Positions 7,759 to 14,917 of a stretch of DNA of 16,950 bases are shown here, piece by piece. Under the pieces are notes generated by a model that saw nothing but the letters and a program-made list of their open reading frames with translations, searched no databases and was not told the DNA's origin. Each line of letters begins with the position of its first letter. Position 1 is the first letter of the stretch. The DNA is from Elusimicrobiaceae bacterium (GTDB lineage Bacteria; Elusimicrobiota; Elusimicrobia; Elusimicrobiales; Elusimicrobiaceae). A program made the translations under genes and the position numbers. The stretch spans positions 1 to 16,950 of the forward strand of contig JAGCKY010000167.1 in NCBI GenBank assembly GCA_017647245.1, given 5' to 3'.

Positions 7759-8274
7759 ATGAAAAAAGCATTCACGCTTATAGAACTGTTAGTTGTTGTA
7801 TTAATCATTGGTATACTGGCTGCCATTGCTTTGCCACAATATCAAAAAGCGGTAATGAAAAGCCGTTATGCCACGCTAAAAAATTTAGTAGAAAGTATTG
7901 CTCAGGCACAGCAGATTTATTATTTGGCAAACGGTACTTATTCAAACGATTTTGAAGAATTAGATGTAAGTATGCCAGGTGGATATAATGCGTCTCAGAG
8001 CGAACCAGCGAAATATGTGTATGACTGGGGGAAATGCCAAACTTATTCCAACAGTAATTCACAACAAGTAGTTTATTGTGATAATAGTAAGATTTCTATG
8101 AGATATCAAGTAAATGTAGTTTCTGGAATAAGGGCTTGCTGGGTATTGGGTTCTAAAAAAGTAGAAGATTATCCGTTACAAAATGAAGTGTGCAAAAATG
8201 AGACTGGGTTAGCAAAAAAATCAGGGGCGGCTACTGCGTTGGACGGTACGGATTATGTGCGTTGGAGTTATTGA
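7759..8274 (+). CDS. Type IV pilin-like / pseudopilin protein 1
   Basis: Exported pilin-type subunit. It has a class III signal, MKKA followed by FTLIELLVVVLIIGILAAIALPQY; prepilin peptidase would cut after Ala4, leaving Phe as residue 1 and Glu at mature position 5 as in the family. Length is 171 residues, typical of PilE/GspG-like proteins. The C-terminal domain carries four Cys (93, 107, 127, 145), which could form disulfides outside the membrane. EELDVSMPGG and YVYDWGKCQ are shared with the second pilin in this window, while the rest diverges. It has its own promoter, leader and terminator, with no assembly genes (pilus ATPase, PilC, PilD) nearby, so it must use machinery encoded elsewhere. 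Whether it forms a pilus, a minor pseudopilin or a DNA-uptake fibre is unknown. Confidence 0.92.
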   Translation: MKKAFTLIELLVVVLIIGILAAIALPQYQKAVMKSRYATLKNLVESIAQAQQIYYLANGTYSNDFEELDVSMPGGYNASQSEPAKYVYDWGKCQTYSNSNSQQVVYCDNSKISMRYQVNVVSGIRACWVLGSKKVEDYPLQNEVCKNETGLAKKSGAATALDGTDYVRWSY

Positions 8275-8290
8275 AGAAAGAAAATAAAAA

Positions 8291-8315
8291 CCCCGCTCAT
8301 TGAGCGGGGTTTTTG
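8291..8315. terminator. Bidirectional intrinsic terminator
   Basis: CCCCGCTC and GAGCGGGG (8291-8309) form an 8-bp GC-rich stem with an ATT loop. It is followed by TTTTT on the plus strand and preceded by AAAAA, so it also works on the minus strand. It lies between the convergent pilin gene (ends 8274) and the small minus-strand gene (ends 8328), and serves both. Confidence 0.92.
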
Positions 8316-8327
8316 TAAAACGCAAAC

Positions 8328-8552
8328 TTATTTGGCGTTTACCATTTTGGCACGAGAGATATCGCCTTTCTTGTCTAAGAAATACAAATATCCTTTTTCT
8401 TTTTTGATGCCGGTTTTTTCTACTTTTTTGGGCTTGCCGCCTTTTTTGCCGCCGCGGGCCATTTGAACACGGGCCACATCGCCGTCTTTATCAATGTAAT
8501 ACAAGAAACCATCTTCGCGTTCTACGCCGATTTTCATTACTTTTTCAGCCAT
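8328..8552 (-). CDS. Small Lys-rich protein of two tandem motif copies, unknown function
   Basis: Not recognised as a named family. I choose ATG 8550-8552 because a strong AAAGGAGGAAG site lies just upstream; this gives 74 residues (a longer reading from 8642 is less likely). The protein is a duplication. The first copy (about 5-32) contains GFLYYIDKDGDVARVQM, the second (about 44-70) contains GYLYFLDKKGDISRAKM, and they are joined by a Gly/Lys linker (ARGGKKGGKPKK). It has many Lys and no signal peptide or membrane segment, so it is probably cytoplasmic; a nucleic-acid or ribosome role would be a guess from charge alone. The strong ribosome site and strong terminator suggest abundant expression. 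It is a single-gene unit, divergent from smc. Confidence 0.82.
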   Translation of the reverse strand: MAEKVMKIGVEREDGFLYYIDKDGDVARVQMARGGKKGGKPKKVEKTGIKKEKGYLYFLDKKGDISRAKMVNAK

Positions 8553-8612
8553 GGTACTTCCTCCTTTAATATACACTTCTTTGTGCAGGGTCCGGATGTA
8601 ATAAGTCAAAAT

Positions 8613-8629
8613 GTTTTGTCCGACAAAAC
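8613..8629. repeat. Perfect inverted repeat upstream of the small Lys-rich gene
   Basis: GTTTTGTC-C-GACAAAAC has two perfect 8-base arms around one base. It lies about 60 bases upstream of the ATG at 8552, inside the probable 5' leader. It could be an operator or a short hairpin with a three-base loop. No known regulator site is recognised. Confidence 0.45.
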
Positions 8630-8668
8630 TTCCGCCGAACACACGAGTCCTAAGACCCCTACCACAAA

Positions 8669-8697
8669 AGTCTAATAAATATTACAACGTTTTGCAA
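8669..8697 (-). promoter_or_regulatory. Possible promoter of the small Lys-rich gene
   Basis: On the minus strand TTGCAA (8692-8697) and TAGACT (8669-8674) are spaced by 17 bases, each matching four of six consensus bases. It would give a leader of about 110 bases containing the inverted repeat at 8613-8629. The call is weak. Confidence 0.3.
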
Positions 8698-8806
8698 GTG
8701 TTTTTTTACTCGGAGCGCTAAAAAATCTCCCTCGGAGCTCTTTTTACGTCGTACGCGTAGCAGTTAAAAAAGCCCTTTTTACTCTGCGCGGCGGGCCGCT
8801 AAATGG

Positions 8807-8812
8807 TATAAT
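8807..8812 (+). promoter_or_regulatory. -10 element upstream of smc
   Basis: A perfect TATAAT, preceded by TGG, lies 35 bases upstream of the smc ATG. No good -35 is found at 16-18 bases upstream. A weak ribosome site (AGAGGA, 8834-8839) precedes the start. The rest of the 295-base gap between 8552 and 8848 is A/T-rich with short imperfect hairpins and a direct repeat of CTCGGAG; no gene was seen in it. Confidence 0.5.
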
Positions 8813-8847
8813 ACCTATATATATCCCCCCAGCAGAGGACACATTGT

Positions 8848-11800
8848 ATGTATTTGAAAGCCATAGAAATTGTCGGATTTAAATCATTTGCAGACCGCAT
8901 GCGGCTGGATTTTGAGCCGGGCATTACCTGCGTGGTAGGGCCCAACGGTTGCGGTAAATCCAACGTGATTGACTCCGTGCGCTGGACCATTGGGGAGATG
9001 AGTTGGAAAGCGCTACGTTCTGCTTCTATGGTGGATATTATTTTTAACGGTACGGCCAAACGCGCTCCCTTAAATATGGCGCAAGTGAGCATGATTTTTG
9101 ATAACTCCACGCGCAACCTGCCGCTTGATTTTAATGAAATTACCGTCACACGCAAAATTTTCCGCTCCGGCGAAAGCGAGTACTATTTAAACAAAGTACA
9201 ATGTCGCTTGCGCGATATACGCGATTTATTTTTAGATACTGGTATCGGCGGAGAAGGATACGCCATTATTGACCAGGGCGGGGTAGAGAGTGTGCTTTCC
9301 GCTACGCCGGAACAACGCCGCGAAATGTTTGAAGAAGTGGCGGGTGTTTCCAAATATAAAGCCAAACGCGAAGAATGTATCCGCCGTTTAGAGCGCGTGG
9401 ATATGGACCTAGCCCGCTTGTCCGACACGGTGGCGCTGATTGCCGAGCAAATTAAAAAATTAGACGGGGAAGCGCGCAAAGCGCGGCTGTATCAAAAATA
9501 CCGCGAAGAACTCAAAGAAAGCGAAATTGCCATTTCTTTATGTTCTATTAAGGAAGCGGACGCTTTGATTAGCAAACATACGGGCGAATTAGAGCCGGTA
9601 GTCAACCGCATGAAAGATTTGGAAAATCAAATTTCGGCGCAAGAAGGGCAAACCGCGGCCATGGATTTGAATTTAACCCACAAACAAAAAGAAGTAGCCG
9701 ATTTTAACGAAAAAATTGCGGCGAGCAAGTACCAAGTAGGTTTGTTGGAAGGGGCCATCAAAAATTGTGACAATTTGACCGCGGAATTTACCGCGCAACT
9801 GGCCGCCGCGGGCAGTGAAGCCGAGCGCGGACAAAGCCGCTTAAAAGAAATCACGCCTGCAATTGCACGGCTTAAAGAGCAGCTTGCCAAAGCCGACGCG
9901 GAATTAGAACCGTTGCAAAAAGAATATAACGATACTTTCTCTACTTCTCAACAGCAAGACCAAGACTTGCGCGATACCGATATGAACATTCAACGCGCGA
10001 GTGCGGATTTGATGCGTTTGGTACAAAGCCAAATGGAATGTCAAAACAAAATTGCGTTGGAAGAAGCGAACGTGCAACGTGAGAGCGAAGATTTAATCAC
10101 GTTAGAAAAACGCAGTCAGGCCGGCAGTGGCGTGGGCGGATTACGCACGGCAGTAGAAGAAATCCGCGCGCGATTAACCGAAAAACAAAACGCTGCTAAT
10201 CAAGCACGCGAAAACATTACCCAGACCGAAACGCAACTCAAAGACTTGCAAGCCAAGCGCAGCGAGTTAAACGAACAGCTTTCCTTATTGAAATCCGAAC
10301 GCGCGGCCTTAAATGCCAAGCTGGAACTCATTGCCACCGCGGGCGCCAATGACCCGTATTGGCTGGGCGTCAATGCATTGGAAAAAGCGGGTTTGCCCGG
10401 TGTGAAAGGCACGCTGCGTAAAGCGTTAAAATATAAAGCCGATTTATCTACCGCCGTAGAAGAAGCGTTCGGCAAATACTTAGATGCAGTCTTGTGTGAA
10501 AATGAAAACGCCGCACAAAGCGCCATTGCCAAACTAAACGAAAACGGCAAAGCGCGCTGTAAATTTATTCTGTTAGATAAAGTGCCCGCCGCACCGGCCG
10601 CGGGCGGTACGCTTAAAAAAGAATTAAAATATGCGCCGGAACTGGAAAATTTAATCAATGTGTTGATCGGTGACTATGCGGCGCAAGACGGGCAACTGCG
10701 CGGTGGATTTTTCTTAACCGCCGGTGCGCCGGGCGTTACGGCCCCCGAGGCGTATTGGGGCGAAGAAGAAACCGTCAAGCAGGAACTGTCCGAAAAAGAA
10801 AAACAAGAAGAAAAAATTTCCAAAGAAATTATTGCTAATTACGACACGCTGAGCAAGACGGAAGAAAATTTGCGCAATTTGCGTACCCAAGCGCAAGAGG
10901 CCGCCGTGGCGGCGGGCGCGGTGCAAGGCGAACTGTCCGCCAAAGAGCAAGAACTAAAGCAGGCCGAAGAAGCCCTTGCGCGCGAAACCGAGCAAAAACA
11001 ACAACTCATGCTCCAAGTGGACCGCCGCAAACAAAACGTTACCAAATTAAAATCCGATTTGGAAAATTTAATTGCCCAGCAAACCGAACTCAAAGCAAAA
11101 ACCGAAAGTTTGCGTATGCAAAAGGTAGAGTTGCAACGCAACAGCGAGCAGACCAAGAAAAAATTAAACGAACTCAACGGCAAACTATATGAAAGCAAAA
11201 TCCGTCGAAACAATGTGGAAGTGGATTTGAAATCAACCGAATTTGAATATAATACGCTGTTGCAAAACGAAGGCAAACGCGCCGAAGCGGCCAAATCCGC
11301 TAATGCGCGCTTGCAGGCATTGTCCGAAGAAAAACTTTCTACGCAAGCCAAACTGTCGACCGAGCGCGATGCCTTGGCCGTGTTGGAAACGGACGAATAT
11401 AAATTGCGTGAGTCATTGGAAAGTTTAAAGAAAGATTACAATGAAAAAATGACCACGCTAAACAACAGCAAAAAGCAATTTTCCGAATTGCAAATTAAGC
11501 AAAACGATTTGGAAAATGCCCTGGCCAATGCGCGCCGCCAACGCACCACGGTAGTCAATAATTTGTTTGAAAGCTGGAACATTACGCCCGAAGAAGCGCA
11601 ACTGAATTTCGGCGATAAACAGGTAGATTACGAGCGCGTGAAAATGATGCGCAAACGCATTGAAAATATGGGCGCGGTGAATATGACCGCACCGGAAGAA
11701 TATGACGCGCTGACCGAGCGGCACAATTTCCTCAAAACTCAAATCAATGACTTGGAAGAAGCCAAAAAAGATTTACGCTCGGCTATTCACAAAATCAATG

Positions 11801-12312
11801 TCACTACGCGCGACAATTTCAAATATACTTTTGAACAGGTCAAAATGCACTTTAAGAACATTTATCAAACGCTGTTCCGCGGCGGTGAATGTGATTTGGT
11901 GCTGACTGATCCGGAAAACTTGCTGGAGACGGGTATTGAAATTTACGCCCAGCCGCCCGGCAAAAAGTTATTAAACATTTCCTCCATGTCCGGCGGTGAA
12001 AAAACGCTGACTGCGCTGTCATTATTGTTTGCGTTCTTTACGCATAATCCCGCGCCGTTCTGCATTATGGACGAAGCCGACGCCGCATTGGACGAAGCCA
12101 ATGTGGAGCGCTTTGTAAATCTCATCAAAGAATTTTCCTCCGGTACGCAGTTTATTGTGGTCACGCACAACAAACGTACCATGGAATCGGCCCGCCGTTT
12201 ATATGGTATTACCATGGAAGAAAGCGGTGTATCTAAAGTGATGTCGGTCAACTTGGCCGACCGCGCCGACGCCGCCAAAAAAGAAGAACTGGAAGCCATG
12301 GCGGTACAATAA
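8848..12312 (+). CDS. smc: Chromosome segregation protein SMC
   Basis: ATPase that, with ScpA and ScpB, loops and compacts the chromosome so that sister origins separate. The product is 1154 residues, within the usual 1150-1200. Order seen: N-terminal head with Walker A GPNGCGKS (31-38) and the stretch beginning GVESVLSATPEQRREMFEE; a first coiled coil (about 165-510, rich in Lys/Glu/Gln/Leu); hinge (about 515-626); a second coiled coil (about 640-1000); then a C-terminal head with the ABC signature MSGGEK (Ser at 1048) and Walker B FCIMDEAD (Asp 1075, Glu 1076). The hinge opens normally (GLPGVKGTLRKAL) but is compact and ends in an atypical RGGFFLTAGAPGV stretch. The stop overlaps the next gene's ATG by one base (TAATG). 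scpA/scpB are not in the window. Confidence 0.97.
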   Translation: MYLKAIEIVGFKSFADRMRLDFEPGITCVVGPNGCGKSNVIDSVRWTIGEMSWKALRSASMVDIIFNGTAKRAPLNMAQVSMIFDNSTRNLPLDFNEITVTRKIFRSGESEYYLNKVQCRLRDIRDLFLDTGIGGEGYAIIDQGGVESVLSATPEQRREMFEEVAGVSKYKAKREECIRRLERVDMDLARLSDTVALIAEQIKKLDGEARKARLYQKYREELKESEIAISLCSIKEADALISKHTGELEPVVNRMKDLENQISAQEGQTAAMDLNLTHKQKEVADFNEKIAASKYQVGLLEGAIKNCDNLTAEFTAQLAAAGSEAERGQSRLKEITPAIARLKEQLAKADAELEPLQKEYNDTFSTSQQQDQDLRDTDMNIQRASADLMRLVQSQMECQNKIALEEANVQRESEDLITLEKRSQAGSGVGGLRTAVEEIRARLTEKQNAANQARENITQTETQLKDLQAKRSELNEQLSLLKSERAALNAKLELIATAGANDPYWLGVNALEKAGLPGVKGTLRKALKYKADLSTAVEEAFGKYLDAVLCENENAAQSAIAKLNENGKARCKFILLDKVPAAPAAGGTLKKELKYAPELENLINVLIGDYAAQDGQLRGGFFLTAGAPGVTAPEAYWGEEETVKQELSEKEKQEEKISKEIIANYDTLSKTEENLRNLRTQAQEAAVAAGAVQGELSAKEQELKQAEEALARETEQKQQLMLQVDRRKQNVTKLKSDLENLIAQQTELKAKTESLRMQKVELQRNSEQTKKKLNELNGKLYESKIRRNNVEVDLKSTEFEYNTLLQNEGKRAEAAKSANARLQALSEEKLSTQAKLSTERDALAVLETDEYKLRESLESLKKDYNEKMTTLNNSKKQFSELQIKQNDLENALANARRQRTTVVNNLFESWNITPEEAQLNFGDKQVDYERVKMMRKRIENMGAVNMTAPEEYDALTERHNFLKTQINDLEEAKKDLRSAIHKINVTTRDNFKYTFEQVKMHFKNIYQTLFRGGECDLVLTDPENLLETGIEIYAQPPGKKLLNISSMSGGEKTLTALSLLFAFFTHNPAPFCIMDEADAALDEANVERFVNLIKEFSSGTQFIVVTHNKRTMESARRLYGITMEESGVSKVMSVNLADRADAAKKEELEAMAVQ

Positions 12313-13055
12313 TGAAGTATGGCATTTTGGCCGATATTCACGGTAATTTAGAGGCGTTGCGTGCCGCACTTTTGCGCTTGCAAAAAGAAGGCGCGGAAAA
12401 ATATATCTTCTGCGGTGATTTAATCGGTTACGGTCCGGACCCCAAAGCGTGCGTGGAGTTGTATTGCCAACTATCCCAAGCCGGTTTAATAGAAGGGGTG
12501 TTGGGCAATCACGATGGCATTATTGCACACCCGGAGTTGCGCCCGTATTTCCATGTAGATGCGTTGGAAGCGCTGGACTGGAGCTTGGCGCAGTTAGACG
12601 AAAAATCCCTGCGTTGCGTGTCTTTTCTGCCGGAAATTCTTCAGGGGAATAATTATACCGCGGTGCATGGCACGCCGCGCGATCCGCTCAAAGAGTATTT
12701 TATTTCGGAAACACAATACCATGCGCTGTACAACGGCTGGCGCGGCCAGATTTTATTTGTCGGGCACAGCCACATGCCTTTTGTGATGGCAGGTGATGAA
12801 AAAGTATGCCATGTACACGTGTCTACCAAAGAACAATTTGTTTTATTAAAAAATGAATTGCGTTATGTGATTAATCCCGGTTCCGTGGGCAAACCGCGCG
12901 ACAATGATGTGCGCGCCGCCCGTGGGCTGTGGGACAGCACGGAAAACAAATTCTATTTCCTACGCGAGCCGTATCCGTATCAGCTTACCTTGCAAAAAAT
13001 GACGGCGGCCGGACTGCCGGCGCTACTGATTGACAGCTTATCCTTAGGTATTTGA
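12312..13055 (+). CDS. Calcineurin-like metallophosphoesterase (YfcE/MJ0936 type)
   Basis: Two-metal phosphoesterase of unknown substrate, 247 residues. The metal-binding set is complete: DIHGN (Asp8, His10), CGDLIGYGPDP (Asp36), GNHD (66-68), VHGTPRD (His119) and GHSHMPF (His152, His154). NPGSVGKPRD near the C-terminal part is also typical of the group. It has no signal peptide, so it is probably cytoplasmic. The ATG overlaps the smc stop by one base, so it is almost certainly co-transcribed and translationally coupled with smc. Relatives act on phosphodiesters or phosphoproteins, and the sequence does not say which. No convincing terminator follows before the second pilin promoter. Confidence 0.9.
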   Translation: MKYGILADIHGNLEALRAALLRLQKEGAEKYIFCGDLIGYGPDPKACVELYCQLSQAGLIEGVLGNHDGIIAHPELRPYFHVDALEALDWSLAQLDEKSLRCVSFLPEILQGNNYTAVHGTPRDPLKEYFISETQYHALYNGWRGQILFVGHSHMPFVMAGDEKVCHVHVSTKEQFVLLKNELRYVINPGSVGKPRDNDVRAARGLWDSTENKFYFLREPYPYQLTLQKMTAAGLPALLIDSLSLGI

Positions 13056-13083
13056 TTGGTTTTTTCGTCGGCAAAAACACCCC

Positions 13084-13111
13084 TTGACTTGTTTTTTTTT
13101 TTTGGTACAAT
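13084..13111 (+). promoter_or_regulatory. Promoter of pilin-like gene 2, with T12 tract in the spacer
   Basis: TTGACT (13084-13089) and TACAAT (13106-13111) are separated by 16 bases made of TG, twelve T (13092-13103) and GG. Sequence and spacing match the promoter at 7606-7633, and the match extends a few bases on either side. It starts about 29 bases after the stop of the metallophosphoesterase gene. Confidence 0.75.
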
Positions 13112-13117
13112 ACAGGG

Positions 13118-13235
13118 GTAGTAGCTCTCCGGCCTCGTCATCGCGCAAGATTTCTGTGCGGATTGTGCCGGAGAAAGAACAACCTTATACCCCGCACAAA
13201 GACACTGCGGGGTGACGAAAGAGAGAGGATATTTT
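13118..13235 (+). promoter_or_regulatory. Structured 5' leader of pilin-like gene 2
   Basis: Close copy of the leader at 7640-7758, with about two dozen differences by eye. Hairpin 1 has an outer stem TCTCCGGC (13126-13133) with GCCGGAGA (13167-13174) and an inner stem ATCGCGCA (13140-13147) with 13155-13163, leaving one bulged G. Hairpin 2 pairs CCCCGCA (13190-13196) with TGCGGGG (13206-13212). Relative to copy 1, an inner T-A pair has become C-G and a G-U pair at the base of hairpin 2 has become G-C. Both changes keep the pairing. Confidence 0.65.
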
Positions 13236-13739
13236 ATGAAAAAAGCATTTACACTAATAGAGCTGTTAGTCGTAGTTTTAATCATCGGCATATTAGCGGC
13301 CATTGCCTTGCCGCAGTATCAAAAAGCAGTTATGCGCACGCGCTACGCTACACTTAAAAATTTAGCACGTAGTATAGCCGCCGCGCAAGAAGTGTATTAT
13401 ATGGCAAATAATAAATACAGTGTGGATTTTGAAGAATTAGATATACAAATGCCCGGCGGCAAATCAAATAGCAGTACGGCAAAGCAATATGTTTATGACT
13501 GGGGCTTTTGTCAGTTGGACAATTCAGAGAATTATTGCGGTGTTGAATGTGGAAACGATTTGATTCAGATGAGGTATACTATCCGTTTTTTGCATGCCGG
13601 TAGCAATCCGGGGAAGGCTTTGTGCGTAGCTAGGGGTTCTTCGGATGCAAATACTTTGCAAGCGCAGATCTGTAAAGCGGAAACAGGCAGGACCTCACCC
13701 AGTGTTACCGATACGACTTATACGTCTTATTGGTATTAA
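13236..13739 (+). CDS. Type IV pilin-like / pseudopilin protein 2
   Basis: Second exported pilin-type subunit, 167 residues. It has the same class III signal as pilin 1 (MKKA followed by FTLIELLVV), and the first 33 residues are identical in the two proteins although many codons differ. Shared later motifs are DFEELDIQMPGG and YVYDWGFCQ; the C-terminal half diverges and has five Cys (92, 101, 105, 130, 146). I choose ATG 13236 over an in-frame GTG at 13212: the GTG overlaps hairpin 2 and is out of frame in copy 1, whereas the GAGAGG site fits the ATG in both. The gene converges on dgt with a 7-base gap and only a weak A/T hairpin, so a strong terminator is not seen. No pilus assembly genes are adjacent. 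Confidence 0.92.
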   Translation: MKKAFTLIELLVVVLIIGILAAIALPQYQKAVMRTRYATLKNLARSIAAAQEVYYMANNKYSVDFEELDIQMPGGKSNSSTAKQYVYDWGFCQLDNSENYCGVECGNDLIQMRYTIRFLHAGSNPGKALCVARGSSDANTLQAQICKAETGRTSPSVTDTTYTSYWY

Positions 13740-13746
13740 TGGGTTT

Positions 13747-14868
13747 TTAACTGAAAAACTTAATGGAATTGGGCAAGATTACATCTTCCATGACGTTAAG
13801 CGCATAAGAATCCGTCATACCGGCGATGTAATCGGTAATAATGACGTCGCGCTGGACCGGGTCTTGGCGATAGACTCTTTCCATGGACTGCATATAATTA
13901 GCAAAACTGACCGCAGTCTGTTTGCCTTCGCGCACGTAAGAGGCATAATTAAATCCGTACTTATTAAAAATGTTGCGGAAATAATCAAACAAATCTGCCA
14001 CACGTTTATCAATGGTCTCTTTGCGCTGGCGCATTTGCGTATTGTTGTAAATGCGCTCGTAATTAAAATCGCGCAGTTGCATGATAATATCCGCTTTCTC
14101 CGGCGAAAACCCAATATAATCTTTATCTTTAGAATGTTCAATTAAATCCAGTGTGAGCGTGTTAATAATTTCGCCGTTAGACGTGCCGATTTCGTCCTGT
14201 ACAATGAGCGGAATATCTTCTTTGGTAATGAGTTTAGCTTTGACAGCGTCCTCAATATCGCGTCCCAAATAAGCAATTTTGTCCGATACGCGCACGATAC
14301 AACCTTCATAAGTTGTCGGCAAACAGCGGCGGCTCTGTATGCTATCCAAATCATTGGGTGTGCGGGCCGGGCGCAATTCGTTGGTGGCAAAATCTTCACC
14401 GCAATGGCACAAAATACCGTCTTTAACCGCATAAGTTAAATTGAGCCCTTCGCCGTAGTTTGCCAAATGTTCCACCACGCGGTAACTGTTCACTTCATGC
14501 AAAAAAGGTTTCGGCGCAATGCACGCGGCCAGCGCACGTTCGCCCTCGTGCCCAAAAGGCGCATGGCCGATGTCGTGGCCCAGTCCGATGGCATAGGCCA
14601 AATCTTGGTCCAAATTCCAATTTCCGCTTTGATTGAGCCCGCGGCAAATCGCGGCGGCAATGGTGGCCACGTGCAAAACGTGTTCAATGCGCGTGCAAAT
14701 ATGGTCATTATCGGGGGCAAAGAAAACTTGTGTTTTATGTTTCAAACGCCGAAACGGTAACGAGTGAATAATTTTCGTTTGGTCGCGGAAATACTCGCCG
14801 CGCACGTCCGGCGTTTGCGGCCGCGTGCGTTTATAATAAATTTCGGGGGCGAGTGGATTTTTATTCAT
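13747..14868 (-). CDS. dgt: Deoxyguanosinetriphosphate triphosphohydrolase-like HD protein
   Basis: HD-domain hydrolase that converts dGTP, or dNTPs in related enzymes, to the nucleoside and tripolyphosphate and so controls the dNTP pool. The product is 373 residues, typical of the shorter dGTPase-like class. The metal-binding set is complete: RIEHVLHVA (His63), GLGHDIGHAPFGH (His98, Asp99, His102) and VRVSDKIAYLGRDIED (Asp196). The N-terminal DVRGEYFRDQTKIIHSLPFRR is also characteristic. The start ATG is at 14866-14868; no clear ribosome site precedes it, and promoter-like bases lie so close that the message may have almost no leader. It diverges from coaD across a 49-base gap with a 16-base palindrome. 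The exact dNTP preference cannot be told from sequence. Confidence 0.95.
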   Translation of the reverse strand: MNKNPLAPEIYYKRTRPQTPDVRGEYFRDQTKIIHSLPFRRLKHKTQVFFAPDNDHICTRIEHVLHVATIAAAICRGLNQSGNWNLDQDLAYAIGLGHDIGHAPFGHEGERALAACIAPKPFLHEVNSYRVVEHLANYGEGLNLTYAVKDGILCHCGEDFATNELRPARTPNDLDSIQSRRCLPTTYEGCIVRVSDKIAYLGRDIEDAVKAKLITKEDIPLIVQDEIGTSNGEIINTLTLDLIEHSKDKDYIGFSPEKADIIMQLRDFNYERIYNNTQMRQRKETIDKRVADLFDYFRNIFNKYGFNYASYVREGKQTAVSFANYMQSMERVYRQDPVQRDVIITDYIAGMTDSYALNVMEDVILPNSIKFFS

Positions 14869-14871
14869 AAA

Positions 14872-14887
14872 ATTATGATACCATAAT
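14872..14887. repeat. Palindrome between dgt and coaD
   Basis: ATTATG-ATAC-CATAAT has perfect 6-base arms and lies in the 49-base gap between the divergent starts of dgt and coaD. Each arm resembles a -10 box on one of the strands, so it could be paired promoters or an operator. No confident -35 is seen for either direction. Confidence 0.35.
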
Positions 14888-14917
14888 AAGAGGAGCTTTT
14901 GCCGCCGGAGCAGAAAA

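Noticed and set aside
8705-8790. A/T-block hairpins and a CTCGGAG direct repeat upstream of smc
   Set aside because: Stems are short or interrupted (for example GCAG/CTGC with an A/T core at 8760-8787) and the repeat occurs only twice, so I see nothing beyond compositional structure.
13056-13083. Terminator after the metallophosphoesterase gene
   Set aside because: Only a T5/A5 pairing around CGTCGGC is available; there is no GC stem, so read-through into the pilin 2 leader cannot be excluded.
13212-13235. In-frame GTG that would add eight residues to pilin 2
   Set aside because: It overlaps the last base of hairpin 2, has no ribosome site of its own, and the same GTG in copy 1 is out of frame because the spacer is two bases shorter.
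13743-13759. Possible terminator (GTTTTT / AAAAAC) between pilin 2 and dgt
   Set aside because: The stem is almost all A/T, overlaps the dgt stop codon and lacks a clear T-run, so I cannot support it as an intrinsic terminator.
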